Shown piece after piece: positions 1 to 8,335 of a stretch of 64,000 nt of DNA. The notes beneath the pieces are model-generated. The model was not told where the DNA came from and made no database searches. It saw nothing but the letters and a program-made list of their open reading frames with translations. The stretch is from assembly GCA_946902985.2 (NCBI GenBank), contig OX336399.1, positions 157,542,411 to 157,606,410 of the forward strand, in the 5' to 3' direction. Each line of letters begins with the position of its first letter. Within the stretch, counting starts at the first letter, position 1. The position numbers were made by a program, and so were the translations under genes. This DNA is from Meconema thalassinum (lineage: Eukaryota; Arthropoda; Insecta; Orthoptera; Tettigoniidae).

Positions 1-1
1 C

Positions 2-1201
2 ACCGAGGATTATCATAGGGACTACAGACAGGAAACGGTCCAACATATCCTGGCCAACTGGAAAGAGTACCGAGATTTTGTATCGGACGAGCGGGAAAAC
101 CCATTCCAGACCGGGGCGGACTATAAAAAATACATGGGCAAGGACGGTACCTATGCCAGCGCCGTAGAGGTGACCGCTCTCGGCAAGGTACTCCAAGCAA
201 ACATACATGTATACACTGATGTGCACTCGCCACCGCTATTTTCAACTGCGGGATTTGACAGGGACCTACACATACTGTTTACAGGGAACCCTAGGGCGGG
301 GCACTATACGCCCCTCACAATCACGCGCGAACAGACTGAGAGCAAACCCACACCCTCCAAACAGAAAACCATACCCCCTACACCACAACACAGGGCGGGA
401 ACTGACCCCATACAGGCGCAGGACGCGAGCTCACTTGGCATTGGGAAGCCAGCAACAGGAGTCGAACTCGCGACCGCCTGGAACAAAAAACGGGATAACA
501 AGTGCAAACGCAGAGTCACATTTGCAGACACACCTTCCCAAGAGGAAGAAAACAACAGCACACCTACACAAAAGCTGGGAACGGTCAGTACATTAAACGT
601 TCGCCAGCAGACTTCTATTTTCACAGCGCGGGCGGTTAAGAGAGCAGGCAATGTACTCGGTGAGCGCACTTTGCTGACCGAGCCAAAGTACTCGGGACAG
701 GAAGTAATCCGAGAGGGCAAGCGTGCCAGGTACGATAAGCGGCCAGCTCCATGCCTTCCCAGCACAAATGTTACGCCAGTAGCAACAACAACAACATACA
801 CCCTACACAACACATCTTTGCAGGGCAAAGGACTCCAGGTATCGGCACTGACGATACACGCCAGCATAAATGGCCACAGGGTGCAGGCCCTAATTGACAC
901 TGGGGCAGCGGTAAGTTGTGTAAATAGAAAACACGTTACCGAAGGGCAAATACACGGTGTCACGGGTGACATCCGGCTGGTAGCGGCCAATGCTCAGACG
1001 CTAGAAAACGCGGGGGTGGCAAACATACATCTCAGGCTAGACCATTTTGCCACAACACACCCCATGTTCGTTATAGAACATCTTTCTGCGTCAGCCATAA
1101 TTGGCATGGATTTCCTCGCTAAGTATGAGGCTAGCATCAATATTGCTAGCGGTAAGATGCTTTTAAAGCATGACCAGAGGCTCACCACACATCCCAGGTG
1201 A
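2..1201 (+). CDS. Retroelement polyprotein fragment: OTU-like domain plus retropepsin, 5' end outside window
   Basis: The frame is open from base 2, so the apparent start at 134 is internal and the gene begins before the window. Residues 1-105 (counting from base 2) read as the C-terminal half of an OTU-type cysteine protease: a helix rich in charged residues, a GTYAS segment, a VEVTALGKVLQ helix and a closing GHYTPL with the expected catalytic His. The Asp and Cys of the catalytic site would lie upstream and are not visible. A low-complexity Pro/Thr/Lys linker follows. A retropepsin begins near residue 296 with LIDTGAA (Asp at about 299) and ends with IIGMDFL at about 366. OTU domains occur in some arthropod LTR retroelements, where they may remove ubiquitin; that role is inferred. 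The frame stops just after the protease, and no reverse transcriptase follows, so the element is 3'-truncated. Confidence 0.7.
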   Translation, partial: TEDYHRDYRQETVQHILANWKEYRDFVSDERENPFQTGADYKKYMGKDGTYASAVEVTALGKVLQANIHVYTDVHSPPLFSTAGFDRDLHILFTGNPRAGHYTPLTITREQTESKPTPSKQKTIPPTPQHRAGTDPIQAQDASSLGIGKPATGVELATAWNKKRDNKCKRRVTFADTPSQEEENNSTPTQKLGTVSTLNVRQQTSIFTARAVKRAGNVLGERTLLTEPKYSGQEVIREGKRARYDKRPAPCLPSTNVTPVATTTTYTLHNTSLQGKGLQVSALTIHASINGHRVQALIDTGAAVSCVNRKHVTEGQIHGVTGDIRLVAANAQTLENAGVANIHLRLDHFATTHPMFVIEHLSASAIIGMDFLAKYEASINIASGKMLLKHDQRLTTHPR

Positions 1202-3060
1202 TGGTAGTGTCGAAACCATTCACAGAAGTTAGCCTACAGAACGATGTATTTCTTGTGGTGACTATACATCAGGCACTTCGAATTTCATCAGGAGAAGTTT
1301 TATTTCATCAGTTCGTTTATACAGCTAATAGGTGTTCCTATGTTAGGGTGCAAACGAAACCGCATTATTGGAATATGAGATTTATTCTCGAATCTACAAG
1401 AGTACTGTACCAGTCTATGACTGAGCAACTTTTCGTCATGTTACACGGTACTGGTGATAGCGGGAGTTATTTCGAACGAGTGACTGCGAATATCAACATG
1501 CGCCGCTAAAACTACTCGTAGGATTGGTAGGACATGGAGAGGAACGAGGTATATGGATACGGCAGATGGCCATGGGAAGACACTGTTGGAATAGTGTCCA
1601 CCGCAGGACGCGCCCTTCCTCTACATCAAGAATGCAGTAAGACAACAATTCATGTACTATCCACTAACCTGTAGTATTAGAGAATTCCATATCTTTGAAC
1701 AGTCACGATCAGAAATCAACACACATTTTTCACCGTAGCTAGATTTTCGATTGTATTTGTCTGGGTGACAAATGGAACTGCTGTCTGACAATTTCCGACA
1801 TGAAATATTTCGATTATTCCAAGGGATAGAAGTATTTTTCTTTAATTCTTATTATGAGAGCAGAAGTAATTGCGGCTTGGGTTATTTAAATAATTTGAAT
1901 TTTATAATAATTATAATAATAATAATCAAGTGTGAAGTGAATAAGTTAATAATATTATAAATAATAACGATGCTATTTAAAGTTATAAATAATTAGGGAG
2001 TGATAATACCGAACATAAGGAACTAAATTAAATTAATTGTTAATTGTTTATTGTGATTAAATAATTAATGCATTAAATAAAAATTATAGAAGATGTTAAT
2101 AATAATCATTTACAGATGAGATTTAAATATTTATTTATTAAAAGAATAGGGCGATAATAATCATTTATGACATATTATTTTTTGTAATAATAATAATAAT
2201 AATTTGTGGATGAATTTAATTAGTTGGAAGGACTTAAATTAAATAACTTTGTTTATTTTTTAATAAAAGTTTGGAAGTTTAAATAAATTCAAATGAGTTT
2301 ATGGATGAAAAGAATGAAATAGTAAGATTTTTGAGCTCATAATTAATTTTTTCCAAAAGCACTTAAAAATATATATATATTTAGATGAGAAGAAAGGAAC
2401 GGCAGGTGTTTAATGTATCAAGTTAGGGAGAATTTATGTAAATGGGAGCCAAAGAGATATTGACCAGAAATTATTTAATTGGTAAAATAACACTGAAGAA
2501 CACAGTCTAGTAATTGACAGAATATTACAAGAAAAAATATATATATGATTAAAAAATATATGATGTTGTGTGCAGAATATTTTGGTGATGTTTTTAGTGT
2601 GCGTTTGGCGACACTTAAAGTTGTGGAGACCTTGGGGGTCATCCAAGTGGGCTTTGTTCCCGTAGTTGTGGGCACACAAGGATGTGCGTTTGTTTGAAAG
2701 AGCCTGTGGGCTAGATTTGTAAAAGAAGGGTTAGGCAATGTGAACCGCCCCATATTCTTGTCAGATTTCACTATTCTGTAAATCCAAATATTAAATAATT
2801 TTTTTCTGGATCAACTCGAAGTTCCGATGGTACGCCTAAATAAATAATTGAAGAACATGAATTTAGATTTGTTGAACCTGACCGAGAAAAAAATTAATAA
2901 GATGAAAAGTGCAAATGAATTAAAATGAATAATTAATGATTTTTTTTATTTTGGAATAATAAAAATAACAGTGGAAATGAGCAAATAAAATATTCATCAT
3001 GTGAGAGGTTGAGAAAACTTGTTATAAATAAAGTGAAGGGAAAGTTTGAATTAATAATAA
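1202..3060. other. AT-rich non-coding DNA, no gene recognised
   Basis: No convincing coding sequence. The first 500 bases have more balanced composition and may be a further degraded piece of the preceding element; an open frame at 1198-1509 resembles nothing I know. After about 1770 the DNA is very AT-rich with short (TAA)n runs near 1905-1926 and 2190-2203, typical of host intergenic filler. It directly abuts the Gypsy A LTR at 3061. Confidence 0.6.
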
Positions 3061-3300
3061 TGTGGGAAACGGTTTCCAGATCATGACACTCACAAGCATC
3101 GAATATAGGACTGGATTATTTATTTAAACAATGAAACTAATTAGAATACAATATATAGAATTAAGGGAATGTGTTTCGCGGCTCATCGGAACTCGGAATA
3201 TTGCTTCTCTTCTTTTTATTCTCAGACAATGGCGCTGAGCTTACTCCTGCGCCCCCTAGATTCCATACTCGGCCGTTTTGATCCTCATCCGGCTCCCACA
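3061..3300 (-). repeat. Gypsy A 3' LTR
   Basis: Matches 37782-38020 almost base for base, with single differences near 3074 and 3113 and a length change in the T-rich tract near 3210-3222. Starts TGTGGGAAACGG and ends GGCTCCCACA, giving a 7-bp terminal inverted repeat. Unusually, the last ~45 codons of the integrase frame lie inside this LTR. Confidence 0.92.
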
Positions 3301-4558
3301 TTCGGCCGTCCTGATCCTCATCCGACCCGGATGAAGAAGATCCGCCCGGCCAGGGCTTCATGAACTCCGCACAGGACGATGTGATTCTTGGTCCAGCATG
3401 GTCTCCTTCTCTGCTGACGTCATATGTATCGTTGAGTTTAACTCGAGTCACTCGATAAGGTCCTAGACTTTTGGTTTTTAGTTTCAGATGTGGACCGATC
3501 TGAGTGCGTTTGATGGCAATCAGGTCGTCGACCTGATACTTCTTAGGCTCCTTACGTCGTCGGTTGAATTCAGCACGATTTTCAGATTGTACTTTTTCTA
3601 TCTGCTTTTTTGCATCTTCTCTCATCTGATCACGTTTTTCGTTGAACGAATCGATCAGCTCCTCTTCGATGAGTTGCACTATACGTAGATCATTTTGGTT
3701 GTGCATTCTGACTCCTGTCAGCAGCTCGAAAGGTGACATTCCGATGCTCCTCTGGAACGTAGAGTTGATAGCTCGTTGGACGGATGGTACAACCTTGCAC
3801 CATTTTTTCGGATCGTCAATGCTAAGTTTAGCGATGATCTTGGTCACTGTTGAGTTGACTCTCTCGATTTGACCATTGGCTCTTGGCAGTCCAGCTGTGA
3901 TCAAGACGTGCTTGATACTCTGCGATTTGCAGTAGTCCTGGAACTCATGGGAGGTGAACGATGGCCCCCTGTCGGTGATCACTTGAACTGGGTTTCCAAA
4001 GTTCGTCCTCTGAATCTCCATCTTTTCAATCGTCTCGGCCGATTTGGTAGTTTTCACAGGATACAGCCAGGTGAACTTCGTGAAGGCGTCTATCACACAG
4101 AAGATGTGCTCATATCCCTTGTGTGTAGACTTAAGTGGTCCAATATGATCCATGTGGTAGGTGTGCAATGGCACATTCTCCTTGAACATCGGATGTAACC
4201 AACCTTCTTTCTTGCCTGCCTTCCTGTTAACCACCAGACACTTCACACAGTTGACTATGACTCGTTTCACCTTGTTGGCCAAGTCTGGAATATAATATTC
4301 TTGCTTCACGTCTTCTTCAGTCCTTTTAACAGCGTAGTGTCCCTTCTCATGTGCAGCTCTGATCATTTCATGGTGCATTGCCCGCGGGACCCCCAACGTC
4401 TCTCGCCCGTCAACAAATTTAAACATCAGTCCATCTCTGACGATGAAGTTTTCGTAAGGCCCTTTCTCCAGTGTCGCTTTTATCGCTGTCAATCCTTCGA
4501 CTTTTCTCTGGGAGATTTTGATCCTCGCTGCAAGGCCATCAGGGAATCCAAACATCAC
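3161..4558 (-). CDS. Gypsy A integrase (C-terminal part of pol)
   Basis: About 465 codons encode a Ty3/Gypsy integrase that would join element cDNA to host DNA. An HHCC zinc-binding segment spans residues ~62-107 (paired His, then CVKC). The catalytic core shows D137 (HMDHIGP), D196 (TDRGPSF) and E232 (NGQIERVN), so the second Asp and the Glu are 35 residues apart as expected. A GPYRV-type C-terminal region follows near 370. The first codon of the frame is GTG and is not a real start; the protein would be released from a longer Pol. The frame runs into the 3' LTR, where it contains a short duplicated acidic motif (DEDQDGR / DEDQNGR), before stopping at 3161. The core is intact, although upstream Pol is broken. 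Confidence 0.9.
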   Translation of the reverse strand: MMFGFPDGLAARIKISQRKVEGLTAIKATLEKGPYENFIVRDGLMFKFVDGRETLGVPRAMHHEMIRAAHEKGHYAVKRTEEDVKQEYYIPDLANKVKRVIVNCVKCLVVNRKAGKKEGWLHPMFKENVPLHTYHMDHIGPLKSTHKGYEHIFCVIDAFTKFTWLYPVKTTKSAETIEKMEIQRTNFGNPVQVITDRGPSFTSHEFQDYCKSQSIKHVLITAGLPRANGQIERVNSTVTKIIAKLSIDDPKKWCKVVPSVQRAINSTFQRSIGMSPFELLTGVRMHNQNDLRIVQLIEEELIDSFNEKRDQMREDAKKQIEKVQSENRAEFNRRRKEPKKYQVDDLIAIKRTQIGPHLKLKTKSLGPYRVTRVKLNDTYDVSREGDHAGPRITSSCAEFMKPWPGGSSSSGSDEDQDGRMWEPDEDQNGRVWNLGGAGVSSAPLSENKKKRSNIPSSDEPRNTFP

Positions 4559-5676
4559 TTCTGGGCATCAGCTCAGGGCATCGACATGTTTCATCCTGGT
4601 TGCAGTTCGGTGTTCGATGGTATAGTCAAACTCCTCCAAGGCCATAGCCCATCTAGCTAGTCGTGGGACCAGGTCTCTTTTGTGCATTGTCTTTTGGAAT
4701 GGCATACAGTCAGTCACGATCTTGAACGGAATTCCAATCAAGTACACCCTATACTTTTTAATGCATTCACCACAGCTAAGATCTCGATCTCGTAACTGCT
4801 GTATTTTTCTTCCTGTATCGTCGTCTTTTTACTCATGTATGAGACTGGATGTAGTTTGTTTTCCTCTGGGTACTTTTGCAACAACACAGCGCCAGACCAA
4901 CTCTTTCTGGCGTCAGTGTGCAGCTACATCTCGTATTTCGGGTTGTATATCTTCAACACAGGTCCTGAAGCGAGAAGACGTTTCAGCTCAACAAATGCAC
5001 GTCGTTGTTCCTCGCCAAACTTGAACTCCGACTTACCTCTCAACAGATCGCTCAGTGGTTTGGCTACAATCGAGAAATTTTGAATAAATTCTCTAAAATA
5101 GCCAGCCAATCCGAGAAAGCTCGGCAGCGCAGCGATCGTCTTTGGCTCCGGGAAGTTTTGTACAGCAAGGACCTTCTCAGTGGCGGGTTGAATCTGTCCA
5201 CGTTGAATAGTGTATCCAAGGAACTGTACCCTCCTCTTCAGAAACTGGCACTTCTCGATGTTGATTCCCAGCCCGTACTCTGCAGCTAATTCCAACACTC
5301 GTCTCAATCGTAGGAGTGCCTCGTCGTCATCCTTCGCTGGGATGATTAAGTCATCCATATAGGTAAACACTATGTTCTCTCGGATTAACTCCCATAGCAC
5401 AGCTTTAATAAAGCGTTGGAAGACTGCAGGTGAGTTGGTAAATCCAAATGGGACTTTTTTGTACTGGTACTGTCCAGAACGCGTTACGAATGACAAATAT
5501 CGTCGACTTCCTTCTTCGACTTCCATGTGAAAGAATCCGTTCCTGAGATCCAAGGTGCAGAGCACCGTAGCATCCTGTACTTGTCCAGAAGATCCTCTAT
5601 AACTGGCATGGGAAATAGATCCATAATCACGATTGAGTTCACTGGACGAAAATCAGTACAAAGTCGGTTTTTTCCA
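4559..5676 (-). pseudogene. Gypsy A reverse transcriptase (palm) and RNase H, broken
   Basis: Continues pol upstream of the integrase. Directly next to the repeat at 5677 the frame resumes with NGKNRLCTDFRPVNS, then DLRNGFFHMEV, and carries the catalytic YMDD (VFTYMDDLIIP, near 5350). LGYTIQRGQI and FLGLAGYFREFI mark the thumb and connection. RNase H follows: LHTDARKSWSGAV with its catalytic Asp, and YEIEILAVV. Breaks seen: a nonsense codon just before LHTDA (about 4926), a frame change near 4755 and a stop just before the integrase frame (about 4570). The RT active site is preserved, so loss of function comes from these breaks and the insertions. Confidence 0.85.
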
Positions 5677-5736
5677 TTTTTAGCCTATTTTCAATTTTGA
5701 AAAAATAGGCTTATGAGATCACCTTTTGTCCGTGTG

Positions 5737-5772
<36 letters not shown>

Positions 5773-7215
5773 ATTCGTGTGTGTGTCCCCCCCTAATAAA
5801 ATCTAAACGGCAGGAGCGATTTCAATGAAACTCGGAAAGTTCATAGCACTATTCCCGGCGACCTCGACCGTGCCCTTCAAATTTTGTTACGACTCACCAA
5901 TCCAACATGGCGGCTGTGCGAAATATTTCACCAGCATTCAATATCTCCGAAACTATTACCGATATTACCCTGACATTTTCTATGGTGATAGAGGGAACTA
6001 CTATAAGTTCACTTATGTGACTTTTGAAAACCTGGTAACTACAAAACCAACATGGCGGCCAAGCGAATTTGCGACTTTTAAATAGACGTTTCTCGCGATT
6101 TGACCAACCAAATGCAATGAAACTTGGTACAGTATATGTTTATATACATTATAATGCACCGACATCTAACTTCGTTCAATTGTTTACATAATCACAAGAT
6201 GGCGGATGTGCGAAATATTTCACTGGCATTCTATATCTCTGAAACTATTAGCGGTATCTCCCTAAAATTTTGTACGGAGATAAAGGGCACTACTGGAAGT
6301 CCATCTATAAGATTTTCAAAACCCGGTTAACTACAAAACGAATATGGCGGCCAAGCGAATTTGAACATTTTAAATAGACCTTTCTCGCGATTTAATGTTC
6401 CAAGCGCACTGAAACCTGGTACAGGAAATATTTATACACATTGTAATCCACTGGTATCTAATTTAGTTCAATTGTTTACATAACCTCAAGATGGCGGCAG
6501 TGCGAATTTTCAAATTATGGTTTTATTTCTTGTGATGTAGTCATGCGATCGAAGTGAAAGTTTGAATAATGAACCTACGCAACAATTTTCCTTTAATGGT
6601 ACATGACTCTATGGCCTATACATTTAACAATCCAAAATGGCGACCATCCGAAATATTTAGACGATACTGAATATCTACGAATCTATTTTAGCAATCAAAC
6701 TGCTTTTTTAAATCTTCATAGGGGCTATGAACTTAAGTTTACCTATAGGACTTTAAATAACCTGGTGATCACAAATCCAACATGGCGGTGACGCGAATTA
6801 TAAATATTCACATGGACGTTTCTCGCAATTTAACCATCCGCGTGCAGTGAAACTTGGTACAATAAATCTTTATCCGGATGTTAATCCACTGGCATCTAAT
6901 TTATTTCAATTGTTTCCATAACCTCAAGATGGCAGCTGTGAAAAATTTTTAAATCTCCTTGTTTTTTCTTGTGTCCTAATTATGCGATTGAAGTTTGAAT
7001 ACTACACGTTCAAAATAATCTGCATGTAACAGTACATAACTCTATGACCTACATATATAAAATCCAACATGGCGACCATCCGAAATATTTAGTCGGTTCT
7101 CAATATCTACGAATCTATTACAGCAATCAAACTGAAATTGTGTATGTTGATAGTGGCAATTAATATAAGTAGGATATATGAAAATAGGCTGTATAGTTCT
7201 TCACGGAACTACTTG
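5677..7215 (+). repeat. 1.5-kb interspersed repeat with terminal hairpins, copy 1 (Helentron-like, non-autonomous)
   Basis: Begins TTTTTAGCCTATTTT, where AGCCTATTTT...AAAAAATAGGCT forms a hairpin, followed by a (GT)n tract at about 5731-5772. It ends in a second palindrome, AGTTCTTCACGGAACT, then ACTTG. The interior is a series of diverged ~330-bp units, each with phrases such as ACATGGCGGCC and TTTCTCGCGATTTAACC. Same-family copies lie at 29771-31305 (opposite strand) and 55820-57332. All three are followed on the same side by TT and no long TSD is evident. Terminal hairpins, TT targets and internal tandem units resemble Helentron-associated elements; this assignment is an inference. This copy interrupts the Gypsy A RT between VVVVKK and NGKNRL. 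Confidence 0.75.
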
Positions 7216-7677
7216 TTCTTTTTGACTACCACCACTTGGCATGTATATTCTCATTGACTTGGTTCTATGATATCTTCGTCCAGCCACGCCTCGACTTGCT
7301 CATCGACAAACTCGTTCTCAAGCGGTGCCATTTGTCTGGGCCTGCTTAATATAGGTTTTTCTTCTTTCAATGTGATCTTCATCTTGACATCAGTAGATTT
7401 CGTCTTCTTTGGTACATATCTCGCTACCAAATCCTGGATCTGTTCCCTTTTTTCCTCATCAACGCAGTTCTCGATATCTAATTCCTGTTCGTCGGCTACC
7501 CTGATCAACATAATTGAGACCTCTAGTTTCTTGATGGTAACTCCATGCTTGCTCAGGATGACCTCACCCTGATCCAATAGATCGTTACCAATAACCATGT
7601 CCAACTCCATAGTATCATCAGAAACAACATAAACGTTGGTTTGGAACTCCAGCTCGTCTATCTCAACAACTGTTGTG
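7216..7677 (-). pseudogene. Gypsy A protease C-terminus and RT N-terminus
   Basis: Reads down from about 7677: a retropepsin C-terminal stretch ending in MVIGNDLLDQ (the conserved Ile-Gly of the protease fold), then the linker, then the start of RT with PLENEFVDEQVEAWLDEDIIEPS. A TGA interrupts the frame at about 7251 inside the conserved EPS..SP segment. The frame then continues to VVVVKK, where the 1.5-kb repeat is inserted. A frame change near 7680 separates this piece from the upstream Gag-protease frame; it could be a programmed shift or decay. Confidence 0.78.
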
Positions 7678-8329
7678 AAGTATCCTTAAGGAGCAACAAA
7701 CCATTACCGAATCCTTTCAAAACAAGATCCGTGCTCTTCAATCCTGGGGAACCCATGGTCTTATGGATGTTTTGTCCCAGTAGGTTATAAGGACTCCCAC
7801 AGTCGATAAGTGCCTGAAGTTTCTGCTGACCCAAACTAACTTCTTTGAACTTGAGGCAGCTTTTCTTTTCATCAATAAGATTGATATCTTGATTTATCCA
7901 CTTATCGTTATTCCTCTCTTTTTTGCACTCGGATGAAATGTGGTCAAACTCGTTGCAGTTGAAACATCTCTTGCCTTTATCCTTGTTCTCACATTCCTTT
8001 AAACTATGACCAGATCCACCGCAATTATAACATCTATCTCCACTACTCGCCTCTTTCTTCTTTCTACTGCCCCAGCACTTTCCGTCCTTCTCGTTGGCAC
8101 ACTTGGCACTTCCTTGAAAATTACTGTTATTATACTTTGTGCTTTTTTTCGGCAAAGACTTCACCGCCATTTCATAACTTCTCATTTTCTCCTTGAAATC
8201 CTTGGAATTTTTTGCTCCATAGAGAAAAAGTTTTGATCCTGAATTGTCTTCGATCCCATCAATCACGTACTGACACAGAGATACTTGCTCAACATCACCT
8301 CTACTGGCGATTTCCTTCATCACTAGAAA
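7658..8329 (-). CDS. Gypsy A gag C-terminus (nucleocapsid) and protease N-terminus, partial
   Basis: The frame starts at the left edge of the 28-kb insertion; the apparent GTG/ATG start at 8323/8320 is internal. Two CCHC zinc knuckles are clear: CYNCGGSGHSLKEC and CFNCNEFDHISSEC, both CX2CX4HX4C, in a Lys-rich context as expected for genome RNA packaging. Downstream LQALIDCGSPYNLL is the retropepsin active-site region, but it reads Asp-Cys-Gly where Asp-Ser/Thr-Gly is expected. The upstream half of gag is at 36589-37317, on the far side of the insertion. Confidence 0.85.
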   Translation of the reverse strand, partial: FLVMKEIASRGDVEQVSLCQYVIDGIEDNSGSKLFLYGAKNSKDFKEKMRSYEMAVKSLPKKSTKYNNSNFQGSAKCANEKDGKCWGSRKKKEASSGDRCYNCGGSGHSLKECENKDKGKRCFNCNEFDHISSECKKERNNDKWINQDINLIDEKKSCLKFKEVSLGQQKLQALIDCGSPYNLLGQNIHKTMGSPGLKSTDLVLKGFGNGLLLLKDTSQQLLR

Positions 8330-8335
8330 GTACTC
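8330..8335. repeat. Target-site duplication GTACTC, left
   Basis: GTACTC here and at 36583-36588 immediately flank the inverted-repeat termini. The host sequence is the Gypsy A gag frame, so the duplication can be verified independently: one copy is a normal part of the gag codons. Confidence 0.9.

Noticed and set aside
304..990. 228-codon antisense frame over the OTU-retropepsin gene
   Set aside because: Shadow of the real frame on the plus strand, which has clear protease motifs.
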